From assembly GCA_003541445.1 (NCBI GenBank), contig DPMO01000062.1, positions 1 to 6,206 of the forward strand: a DNA stretch of 6,206 bases, read 5' to 3'. The first letter of the stretch is position 1. Every line of letters starts with the position of its first letter. Source of the DNA: Clostridiales bacterium. Its GTDB lineage: Bacteria; Bacillota; Sulfobacillia; UBA995; UBA9673. A program made the translations under genes and the position numbers. Below the pieces are notes generated by a model that was not told the origin of the DNA, did not search any database, and saw only the letters and a list, made by a program, of their open reading frames with translations. This document shows, in pieces, positions 1 to 5,859 of this stretch.

Positions 1-1
1 G

Positions 2-412
2 TCCATCGCGGCCGCGTCCGTCGCCGCGGCCGGAGCCTACGTCACGAACCGCCTCTCACGCAGGAGGGGTGGAGGGAGGACCGTCGTGCTGGTGGCCCCT
101 GGGCTCGAGGAGTCCTTCAAGACCGGGGCGGCCTTGGTCATGGGCGCTCCGGTCCTGGCGACCCATGTCGCCTTCGGGTGGCTCGAGGCCCTTTACGACC
201 TCTTCGCCGGCTGGCGCTCCGGCTCCGGCGCGGGGCCGGGACGCCGGGCCGCGGCCGGTCTGTGCAGTCTCGTGGGGCACGCCCTCTTCGGGGCGGTCAC
301 CTGCGCCGTCCACGCCGCCACCGGCCACTGGCCCGCCGGGGTCGCGGCGGCCTATCTCCTGCATATGGGGTGGAACGCTCTGGTCATGGGAAGGGTGGGC
401 GCCCGGTCTTGA
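2..412 (+). CDS. PrsW-like intramembrane metalloprotease, C-terminal part (5' end outside window)
   Basis: The reading frame is open from the left edge to TGA 410-412, giving 136 residues of a protein whose start is not seen. The fragment is hydrophobic and carries, in order, EESFK (residues 36-40), FGWLEALYD (58-66), GHALFG (92-97) and HMGWN (121-125). This matches the PrsW family pattern of EExxK, FGxxENxxY, a conserved His and HxxxN, the presumed metal ligands of a membrane-embedded zinc protease. PrsW of Bacillus subtilis cleaves the anti-sigma factor RsiW; the substrate here is unknown. A hydrophobic Ala-rich stretch followed by NRLSRRR (residues 16-22) looks like a membrane segment with a positive cytoplasmic edge, favouring a start outside the window. 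GTG 86, with GGAGGGAGG at 71-79 before it, is an alternative start. The stop overlaps the mfd start, so the two are probably translationally coupled. The family call rests on motifs only; a CPBP-type protease is the main alternative. Confidence 0.6.
   Translation, partial: SIAAASVAAAGAYVTNRLSRRRGGGRTVVLVAPGLEESFKTGAALVMGAPVLATHVAFGWLEALYDLFAGWRSGSGAGPGRRAAAGLCSLVGHALFGAVTCAVHAATGHWPAGVAAAYLLHMGWNALVMGRVGARS
388..399 (+). promoter_or_regulatory. Ribosome binding site of mfd
   Basis: A purine-rich stretch, GGGAAGGGTGGG, lies inside the end of the upstream gene and ends 9 bases before TTG 409. It favours TTG 409 over GTG 415, which would be 15 bases away, and over GTG 370, which has no such element before it. 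Confidence 0.5.
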
Positions 413-3400
413 CCGTGTCAGCGGCGCCGTCCGCGGGCGGAAGCCCCCTCGAGAGGGTCCTGGCGGAAGTGTGCCGCCTGCCGGAAGTGAAGACCCTTGT
501 CCGAGGCCTCGGCCCCGGCACGGCCCAGATGGTCTTCGGCGTCGGAGGGTCGGCCAAGACGCTCCTCGCGGCGGCTCTGCACCTGTCGACCGGCCTGCCT
601 TCGGTCTACGTGTGCGTCGACCTCGAGGCGGCCAGGCGGGTCGAGACCGACCTTGTCACCTGGCTCGGCGAGGACGCGGTCGTCCTCTTCCCGGCCACGG
701 GCCCGGCGCCGGTCGGGGTCGTGGCCCGCTCGGGCGAGACCCGGGTCCAGAGGTTGAGGGCCCTCGACGTCCTGCAGAGACGGGAGCCGCTCGTCGTCAT
801 CGCCCCGGTCGAGGCGGCCGCGGGCCTCGTTCCCTCCCCCTCTCGTCTGGCCCGATGCTCCTTCACCGTCCGCCGCGGGTCCGGCTCAGGGCCCCACGAC
901 CTCGCCCGGGCCCTGGCAGACGCCGGCTACGAGCGGGTGCCGCTGGTGGAGACCCCGGGGGACTTCAGCCTCAGGGGAGGCATCGTGGACGTCTACCCGC
1001 CGACCCGGACCGAGCCCTACCGCGTGGAGTTCGCCGGTGATGAAGTGGTCTCCATACGCTCCTTCTCTCCGGAGACGCAGAGGTCGACCGGTGAGGTCGA
1101 GGAGGCCGGGATAGGGCCTGCGCGCGAGTGGGTCCTTGGTCCCGGGGAGGCCGACGGACTCGCAAGGCGGCTCCGCTCCGAGCTCGACGGGGCGGTCCGG
1201 GCCCTGGAGCGGCAGGGACGCCTGGAGGCGGCCCGCCGCTTGGGCGAGCGCATCGGGACCGACCTCGGTCTCCTGGAGGCCGGGGCCTCGCCCGAGAACG
1301 TCGACGCCTACGCCCCGCTCCTCGACTCGGAACAGGCCGTCCTCTTCGACCTCCTGCCGGAGGAGGCGGTCGTCTTCCTGGACGAGCCGCTGAGGCTCGA
1401 GCAGGTGTCCGCGAACATCGAGCGCGAGAGGAGCGAGCGGTTCGCCGTCCTCGTCGAGGAGGGAGCCGTCCTGCCGGCCCAGGCCGGGACCGGTGTGGGC
1501 TACGCCGAGGCCGTCCGGCGCGCGGCCCGGTCGGCGGTGGTCAATCTCAGCCGCATGCTCCGCAGGGGCTCGACGCCCGAGTTCAGGAACATCGTCACTG
1601 TCAGGCACCAGACCATCCCTTCCTTCCAGGGCAGATGGCAGGACTTCGTCGCCGAGCTGGGCCGCTGGCGAAGGGCGGGGGACAGGGTCCTCATCCTCTG
1701 CCCCACCTCAGAAAGGGCGGGCGCGCTGGCCCGCTCGCTCCGGGACAGCGATATCGGCGTGTCGCCGGTCTTCGCCGACGAGGCCCCGGCGGGGCAGGTC
1801 GTCGTGTCCCAGGGCTCTCTGGAGGAGGCGTTCCACCTTCCGGGGCTCAGGCTCAGGGTGGTCACGGACGCCCACATCCGCGGCCGACCGGCCAGGCGGC
1901 GCCGGCGGCAGGCCTTCGCCGGTCTCGGGGAGGGCGCCGTGCGGGCCCTGGCCTCCCACCGGGACCTGGAGGTCGGCGACCACGTCGTCCACGTGCACCA
2001 CGGCATAGGTGCTTACCTGGGAATCAAGAGCCTGGAAATAGAGGGCGTGACCCGCGACTATATCTTTATAAAGTACGCGGACGACGGCCGCCTCTATGTG
2101 CCCACCGACCAGGTGGGGCTCCTGCAGAAGTACGTGGGGGTGGAGGGCCGGGAGCCGAAGGTCCACCGCCTGGGCGGCACGGAGTGGGCGAGGGCCAAGA
2201 GGAAGACCAGGGAGTCGGTCCAGAAGCTGGCGGTCGACCTGGTGAGGCTCTACGCCATGCGGCAGGCCCTCCCCGGCCATGCCGCCGGCCCGGACACTCC
2301 GTGGCAGGCCGAGTTCGAGGCGGGCTTCCGCTACGAGGAGACCCCCGACCAACTGGCGGCCGCCGAGGAGATCAAGCGCGACATGGAGAGACCGGTGCCC
2401 ATGGAGCGTCTGCTCTGTGGGGACGTCGGGTACGGGAAGACAGAGGTCGCGATGCGGGCGGCCTTCAAGGCGGTGATGGACGGCAGGCAGGTGGCGGTCC
2501 TGGTGCCGACGACGGTCCTGGCTCAACAGCACTACCACACCTTCAGGGACCGGTTCTCCGGCTATCCCGTGAACATAGACCTCCTGAGCCGGTTCAGGTC
2601 CCGCGCCAGGCAGGAGAGGACCCTGCGGGAGCTGAGGAAGGGGACGGTCGACATCATCATCGGCACCCACCGGCTCCTGGGCCGCGACGTGGTCTTCAAG
2701 GACCTGGGCCTCCTCATCATCGATGAGGAGCACAGGTTCGGGGTCGGGCACAAGGAGCGGTTGAAGGAGCTCAAGACGACGGTCGACGTCCTCATCCTCA
2801 CGGCGACCCCCATCCCCCGGACTCTGAACATGGCCCTGGTGGGTCTCAGGGACATGAGCGTCATCGACACGCCCCCCGAGGACCGATACCCCGTCGAGAC
2901 CTACGTGCTCGAGTACGACGAGGTCACCGTCAGGGAGGCCATCCTCCGGGAGCTGGCCCGGGGGGGCCAGGTCTTCTACGTGCACAACCGGGTCCAGACC
3001 ATCCACCGGGCGGCGGCCCGCGTCCAGCGGATGGTGCCCCGGGCCAGGGTGGCCGTCGCCCACGGGCAGATGAAAGAGGACGAGCTCGAGCGGGTGATGA
3101 TGGACTTCCTCGAAGGGGAGTACGACATCCTCGTCTCGACGACCATCATCGAGTCGGGGCTCGACATGCCGAACGTCAACACGCTCATCGTCGAGGACGC
3201 GGACGCCTTGGGTCTGGCTCAGCTTTACCAACTGAGGGGTCGGGTCGGGCGGTCCAGCCGCGTCGCCTACGCGTACTTCACCTACCGGAGGGGCAGGGTC
3301 GTCTCCGAGGCGGCGGAGAAGAGACTAGAGGCCATCCGGGAGTTCACCGAGCTCGGTTCGGGCTACCGGGTCGCCCTCCGCGACCTCGAGATACGCGGGG

Positions 3401-4047
3401 CCGGGAACCTCCTGGGGCCGGAGCAGCACGGTCACATCGCCTCCGTCGGGTTCGAGCTGTACTGCCAGATGCTCGAGGAGGCGGTGAGGACCATCAAGGG
3501 GGAGCCCCCGCCGCGGTCCGCGGAGACCTCGATCGAGGTCAGCGTCGACGCCTTCATCCCGGACGCCTACATCCCGGACTCGCGGCAGAAGATGGAGGTG
3601 TACCGGCGGATGGCCGCCGTCGCCGACCTCACCGAGGTCCAGGAGCTGAGGGAGGAGCTCACGGACCGCTACGGACCCCTGCCGGGCCCGGTCGAAAACC
3701 TCCTGACCGTGGCCGCCCTGCGGGCCGTGGGCGCGTCGCTGGGGGTCACGTCCGTGGCCGCGGACCGGAGCGGCGGGCTGACGGCCCGCCTGGAGCGCCC
3801 GGACCCGGCCGTGCGCGAGGCCCTTCTGGAAAGGGTCGGGAAGGTCCCCGGCCTGTCGGTCCGCTCGTCGTCGACGGCCGTGCTCCTCACCTACAGGCGC
3901 GGGCGGCGGCCGCGTCTCGGCGACCGGAGGGAAGAAGGGAGCCGGGAGAACGTGGATGCCCTGCGGGGTCTGTTGGATCTCCTCGCCGACGTGGCCGACC
4001 GGAGCGCGGCGAAGGAGCCTCCGGCGACATCCGGGAGGTCCCGGTGA
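409..4047 (+). CDS. mfd: Transcription-repair coupling factor Mfd
   Basis: Mfd is a DNA translocase that removes RNA polymerase stalled at lesions and recruits UvrA for nucleotide excision repair. The 1212-residue product is close to the usual family length of about 1150-1180. The N-terminal UvrB-like module has a degenerate ATP-binding loop, GVGGSAKT (44-51), and DFSLRGGIVDVYPP (185-198). The RNA polymerase-interaction domain spans about 521-590 (DHVVHVHHGIGAYLG). The SF2 motor follows: Walker A GDVGYGKT (671-678), DEEH box (772-775), TATPIPRT (798-805), STTIIESGLDMPN (910-922) and QLRGRVGRS (941-949). The TRG translocation motif RDLEIRGAGNLLG is at 991-1003 and the TRCF domain (AFIPDAYIPD) begins near 1048. 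TTG 409 is chosen because it overlaps the preceding stop (TTGA) and has a purine-rich ribosome site; GTG 415 is possible. The last 45 or so residues are basic, then low-complexity, and less conserved-looking. No catalytic residue is missing. Confidence 0.97.
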   Translation: MTVSAAPSAGGSPLERVLAEVCRLPEVKTLVRGLGPGTAQMVFGVGGSAKTLLAAALHLSTGLPSVYVCVDLEAARRVETDLVTWLGEDAVVLFPATGPAPVGVVARSGETRVQRLRALDVLQRREPLVVIAPVEAAAGLVPSPSRLARCSFTVRRGSGSGPHDLARALADAGYERVPLVETPGDFSLRGGIVDVYPPTRTEPYRVEFAGDEVVSIRSFSPETQRSTGEVEEAGIGPAREWVLGPGEADGLARRLRSELDGAVRALERQGRLEAARRLGERIGTDLGLLEAGASPENVDAYAPLLDSEQAVLFDLLPEEAVVFLDEPLRLEQVSANIERERSERFAVLVEEGAVLPAQAGTGVGYAEAVRRAARSAVVNLSRMLRRGSTPEFRNIVTVRHQTIPSFQGRWQDFVAELGRWRRAGDRVLILCPTSERAGALARSLRDSDIGVSPVFADEAPAGQVVVSQGSLEEAFHLPGLRLRVVTDAHIRGRPARRRRRQAFAGLGEGAVRALASHRDLEVGDHVVHVHHGIGAYLGIKSLEIEGVTRDYIFIKYADDGRLYVPTDQVGLLQKYVGVEGREPKVHRLGGTEWARAKRKTRESVQKLAVDLVRLYAMRQALPGHAAGPDTPWQAEFEAGFRYEETPDQLAAAEEIKRDMERPVPMERLLCGDVGYGKTEVAMRAAFKAVMDGRQVAVLVPTTVLAQQHYHTFRDRFSGYPVNIDLLSRFRSRARQERTLRELRKGTVDIIIGTHRLLGRDVVFKDLGLLIIDEEHRFGVGHKERLKELKTTVDVLILTATPIPRTLNMALVGLRDMSVIDTPPEDRYPVETYVLEYDEVTVREAILRELARGGQVFYVHNRVQTIHRAAARVQRMVPRARVAVAHGQMKEDELERVMMDFLEGEYDILVSTTIIESGLDMPNVNTLIVEDADALGLAQLYQLRGRVGRSSRVAYAYFTYRRGRVVSEAAEKRLEAIREFTELGSGYRVALRDLEIRGAGNLLGPEQHGHIASVGFELYCQMLEEAVRTIKGEPPPRSAETSIEVSVDAFIPDAYIPDSRQKMEVYRRMAAVADLTEVQELREELTDRYGPLPGPVENLLTVAALRAVGASLGVTSVAADRSGGLTARLERPDPAVREALLERVGKVPGLSVRSSSTAVLLTYRRGRRPRLGDRREEGSRENVDALRGLLDLLADVADRSAAKEPPATSGRSR

Positions 4048-4110
4048 GGGAGGGAGAACACGTCGCGTCGGGCTACGTGCGTCGGGCGATGTCTGGAAGG
4101 GGATGACCTT

Positions 4111-4115
4111 GGAGA
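4111..4115 (+). promoter_or_regulatory. Ribosome binding site deciding the start of the SurA-like gene
   Basis: GGAGA lies 9 bases before ATG 4125 but abuts ATG 4116, so it can serve only the second ATG. An in-frame TGA at 4104-4106 rules out any earlier start. A weaker purine run, GGAAGGGG at 4094-4101, lies 14 bases before ATG 4116. Confidence 0.5.
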
Positions 4116-4124
4116 ATGGCGCGG

Positions 4125-4868
4125 ATGTCGAGGGCCGCCAGGCGGCGGAAACAGAGAGAGGAAGCCAAGACGAGGCGGCACGACCGGAGGGGGTTCCTAA
4201 GGGAGCGGGGCACCCGGCTGACGGCTCTGGTCCTGGCCGTGGTGCTCCTGGCGAGTCTGGGGACGTGGGGCGTCGTGAGCCTTCACCCTGATGACGCCGG
4301 CCTCGACACCGTCTTGAGGGTCGTAGACGGGCGGGCCATAACAGAGAGGGACCTGGTCCGCCGCGAGAACGTGTTGAGGTATCTCTACGGTCTCGGGCGC
4401 GGCGACTTCGACGTGACGTTCAGGCAGGCGCTCCTGGAGCAACTGGTGGACGAGTACCTGGTCGAGGCCGAGGCCGAGCGGAGAGGCCTCACCGTCACGG
4501 CCGAAGACCTCGCCGAGACCAGGGAGGGCTTCGAACAGAGCCTCAAGATGGTCTACAAGACCCGGCTGGCGAGGAGCCTGGCCAGGATGAGGCTGGGGGT
4601 CACCGACGAGGACCTCGACCGCTTCGCCAGGGGGCAGGTCTACGCTCAGAAGCTCTACCAGGAGGTCACGGCCGAGGTGTCCGTGACCGAAGAAGACGTG
4701 CTGGCCCTTTACGAAGAGTATAAGGAAAGCCTGGACGAGGCGGGGTTATCTTTGGAGGACGTGAGGGACACACTAACCCAGGACGCATTGAGGAAGAAGA
4801 GGGAGGAAGCCTACAGCCGGCTCCTCATGGACCTGCGGGCCAAGGCTGAGATCTCCGGTCCCAGCTAG
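4125..4868 (+). CDS. Membrane-anchored SurA-N-type chaperone without PPIase domain
   Basis: The predicted product has 247 residues (250 if ATG 4116 is used). A strongly basic N-terminus (RAARRRKQR) is followed by one hydrophobic segment at about 32-53 with no lipobox cysteine, so it is probably a signal-anchored protein facing the outside. After it come VLRVVDGRAITERDL, typical of the first strand and helix of SurA/PrsA proteins, then LLEQLVDEYLVEAEAERRGLTVTAEDL, and a charged helical region ending in DALRKKREEAYSRLLMDL, which resembles the C-terminal helix closing the SurA N-domain fold. The parvulin isomerase domain that separates these parts in SurA and PrsA is absent, so it likely acts as a holding chaperone for exported proteins and not as an isomerase. 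The gene starts 77 bases after mfd and is probably co-transcribed with it. The fold assignment is by sequence pattern; clients are unknown. Confidence 0.8.
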   Translation: MSRAARRRKQREEAKTRRHDRRGFLRERGTRLTALVLAVVLLASLGTWGVVSLHPDDAGLDTVLRVVDGRAITERDLVRRENVLRYLYGLGRGDFDVTFRQALLEQLVDEYLVEAEAERRGLTVTAEDLAETREGFEQSLKMVYKTRLARSLARMRLGVTDEDLDRFARGQVYAQKLYQEVTAEVSVTEEDVLALYEEYKESLDEAGLSLEDVRDTLTQDALRKKREEAYSRLLMDLRAKAEISGPS

Positions 4869-4887
4869 CACGTGACCGTGTGCTGGT
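4864..4887 (+). terminator. Possible weak hairpin at the end of the SurA-like gene
   Basis: AGCAC (4867-4871) pairs with GTGCT (4880-4884) around an 8-base loop. Outward pairing with two G-T wobbles extends the stem to about 8 pairs. It overlaps the stop codon and the putative -35 of the next promoter. No T-run follows, so it is not a standard intrinsic terminator. Confidence 0.25.
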
Positions 4888-4901
4888 CCCACTGGTATAA
4901 A
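4872..4901 (+). promoter_or_regulatory. Putative sigma-A-type extended -10 promoter upstream of spoVT
   Basis: TATAAA at 4896-4901 is preceded by TGG (4893-4895), which forms the extended -10 pattern TGnTATAAt. GTGACC at 4872-4877 lies 18 bases upstream and shares four positions with TTGACA. It sits in an island clearly richer in A and T than its surroundings. Transcription would start near 4908, about 70 bases before the spoVT start. Confidence 0.4.
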
Positions 4902-4932
4902 TGAATATCCGTGTCAACCGAGTTATACCCTA
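4902..4932 (+). promoter_or_regulatory. Putative sigma-G-like promoter of spoVT
   Basis: TGAATA at 4902-4907 matches the -35 element of forespore sigma-G promoters. TACCCTA at 4926-4932, 18 bases downstream, agrees only partly with the -10 consensus CATnhTA. In Bacillus subtilis spoVT is transcribed by sigma-G, which is the main reason to consider this site. The -10 match is modest. Confidence 0.35.
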
Positions 4933-4965
4933 TCGGTGCGAGCGGTCAGTCGCAGTCCGTTGTCG

Positions 4966-4972
4966 AGGAGGG
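4966..4972 (+). promoter_or_regulatory. Ribosome binding site of spoVT
   Basis: AGGAGGG is a near-perfect Shine-Dalgarno sequence ending 7 bases before ATG 4980. It fixes the start of spoVT and excludes the longer in-frame GTG start at 4911. Confidence 0.85.
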
Positions 4973-4979
4973 AACCCGC

Positions 4980-5543
4980 ATGAAGGCCACGGGCATTGTC
5001 CGAAGGATAGACGACCTTGGCCGAGTTGTCATACCCAAAGAGATTCGACGCACGATGAGAATTCGCGAGGGAGACCCTCTTGAGATCTTCGTCGACCGTG
5101 AGGGAGAGGTGATCCTCAAGAAGTACTCCCCGATCGGCGAGCTCGGCGACTTCGCCAAGGAGTACGCCGATTCGCTCTACGAAGCCGTCGGGCACATAGC
5201 CATCATCACGGACCGCGACGAGGTCGTAGCCGTCTCCGGGGCCCCCAAGAAAGAGTTCCTCGAGCGTCGCATCGGTTCCTTGACCGAACACGTCATGGAG
5301 GAGCGGAGGAGTCTTCTTCTGAACCGCGGTGCCGACGAGGATTTCATCCCCGAGGCGGCCATCACCGAGGATGAGGAGAGGTGCAAGTTCACGGCCCTGG
5401 TGGTGGCCCCCATCGTCGCCGCGGGGGACCCCATCGGCGCGGTGATCATGGCCTCTCGCGACCCCGACGTCGAGATGGGTCCGACAGAACTCAAGCTGGT
5501 CGAGACCGCGGCCGGGTTCCTGGCCAAGCAGATGGAGCAGTGA
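4980..5543 (+). CDS. spoVT: Stage V sporulation protein T, AbrB-type transcription regulator
   Basis: SpoVT is a DNA-binding regulator active in the forespore late in sporulation, where it raises or lowers expression of sigma-G-dependent genes. The product has 187 residues; the Bacillus subtilis protein has 178. Residues 1-50 form the swapped-hairpin AbrB DNA-binding domain, with MKATGIVRRIDDLGRVVIPK and then EIRRTMRIREGDPLEIFVDR, virtually identical to the known protein as I recall it. The rest is the GAF-like C-terminal domain, including PIVAAGDPIGAVIMA (144-158), and it ends with the characteristic AGFLAKQMEQ. ATG 4980 is supported by the strong ribosome site and by homology from residue 1. 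The gene appears to have its own promoter region in the 111-base spacer before it. The first 40 or so codons use more A/T-ending codons than neighbouring genes. The identification is firm. Confidence 0.97.
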   Translation: MKATGIVRRIDDLGRVVIPKEIRRTMRIREGDPLEIFVDREGEVILKKYSPIGELGDFAKEYADSLYEAVGHIAIITDRDEVVAVSGAPKKEFLERRIGSLTEHVMEERRSLLLNRGADEDFIPEAAITEDEERCKFTALVVAPIVAAGDPIGAVIMASRDPDVEMGPTELKLVETAAGFLAKQMEQ

Positions 5544-5545
5544 AG

Positions 5546-5564
5546 GGGGCCTGTCCCCGGCCCC
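5546..5564 (+). terminator. Possible hairpin terminator after spoVT
   Basis: GGGGCC (5546-5551) pairs with GGCCCC (5559-5564) around a 7-base loop, two bases after the spoVT stop codon. The stem is six G-C pairs but is followed by TCACCGG and not a T-run. It could slow polymerase or protect the 3' end; intrinsic termination is uncertain. Confidence 0.35.
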
Positions 5565-5568
5565 TCAC

Positions 5569-5604
5569 CGGCGGGGCGGTCCGCTCCGCGGCGGGGCGGT
5601 CCGC
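5569..5604. repeat. Two-copy 16-base direct repeat
   Basis: CGGCGGGGCGGTCCGC occurs at 5569-5584 and again at 5589-5604, separated by TCCG, giving a 20-base period. The copies are identical. The role is unknown; the period of roughly two helical turns would suit a repeated protein site, but simple duplication in GC-rich DNA is equally possible. Confidence 0.7.
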
Positions 5605-5638
5605 CGGGAAGAGGCCCGGGGGCCGGAGGTCTTCGGCG

Positions 5639-5664
5639 GGGAGCGGGCCGTACGGTCCGCTCCC
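5639..5664. repeat. Long inverted repeat, possible terminator stem
   Basis: GGGAGCGG (5639-5646) is complementary to CCGCTCCC (5657-5664). The inner bases continue the stem through one G-T wobble and at least CC/GG, leaving the loop GTAC at 5650-5653. This is about 11 pairs, nearly all strong. Only TTT (5672-5674) follows, after several mixed bases, so it is not a canonical intrinsic terminator. It may end spoVT transcription, act on both strands, or be a protein-binding palindrome. Confidence 0.6.
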
Positions 5665-5763
5665 TGTAGACTTTCCGGCCTTCCCGGACCGCGCGCCGCG
5701 TGGAAGGACCTGCCTCGGGCGGCGCCAAAACCCTCTCGCGCCCCGCCTGTGGCCCGCAAGTGG

Positions 5764-5772
5764 TGGTATAAT
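5764..5772 (+). promoter_or_regulatory. Extended -10 promoter of the flippase gene
   Basis: TGGTATAAT is a perfect extended -10 element, with TATAAT at 5767-5772. No recognisable TTGACA-like -35 lies 16-18 bases upstream, as is common for extended -10 promoters. Transcription would start near 5779, leaving a leader of about 80 bases. It shares TGGTATAA with the promoter proposed upstream of spoVT. Confidence 0.55.
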
Positions 5773-5778
5773 GGCCTA

Positions 5779-5859
5779 GTGCGCCCGTGAGCCCTGCGAG
5801 CGGGCCGCCCATGTCGGCTTGGTGATGCCGCCGGAGCGACAGGCAGGTGACAGGAACCC
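5779..5859 (+). other. Predicted 5' leader of the flippase gene
   Basis: This region contains two short possible stems: GCCCG (5783-5787) with CGGGC (5801-5805), and CGGC (5815-5818) with GCCG (5827-5830). CCTGC (5793-5797) is also complementary to GCAGG (5843-5847), which covers half of the ribosome site, so mutually exclusive folds are possible. It does not match a riboswitch class I recognise. Confidence 0.3.
5845..5850 (+). promoter_or_regulatory. Ribosome binding site of the flippase gene
   Basis: AGGTGA matches the 3' part of the standard Shine-Dalgarno sequence and ends 9 bases before TTG 5860. Its last three bases are also an in-frame TGA, so the gene cannot begin further upstream. 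Confidence 0.65.

Larger units (their letters stand above)
5544..5859. other. Structured GC-rich spacer between spoVT and the flippase gene
   Basis: These 316 bases contain no convincing gene. In order they hold a GC hairpin just after the spoVT stop, two copies of a 16-base direct repeat, a long inverted repeat at 5639-5664, an extended -10 promoter at 5764-5772 and a leader of about 80 bases ending in the flippase ribosome site. Reading frames crossing it have Arg/Pro/Gly-rich products without family features. Confidence 0.7.

Noticed and set aside
1128..2726. Long same-strand open frame (532 codons) inside mfd
   Set aside because: The product is an Arg/Gly/Pro-rich low-complexity sequence typical of a shifted frame; the mfd frame carries all family motifs here.
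1708..3231. Long antisense open frame (507 codons) opposite mfd
   Set aside because: It is rich in Asp, Pro, Gly, His and Val with no domain pattern, and lies wholly opposite conserved mfd motor motifs. GC-rich codon bias keeps antisense frames open.
4044..4106. Small 20-codon frame starting at GTG 4044 and overlapping the mfd stop
   Set aside because: It has GGGAGGT shortly upstream but is very short, has no recognisable feature, and such overlaps arise easily in this sequence.
4911..4979. N-terminal extension of SpoVT from GTG 4911
   Set aside because: The added residues match nothing in SpoVT, there is no ribosome site before 4911, and AGGAGGG sits exactly before ATG 4980.
5773..5859. 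Riboswitch or tRNA in the flippase leader
   Set aside because: I could not form a cloverleaf or match the conserved cores of cyclic-di-GMP, cobalamin, TPP, glycine or T-box elements; only short 4-5 pair stems are seen.
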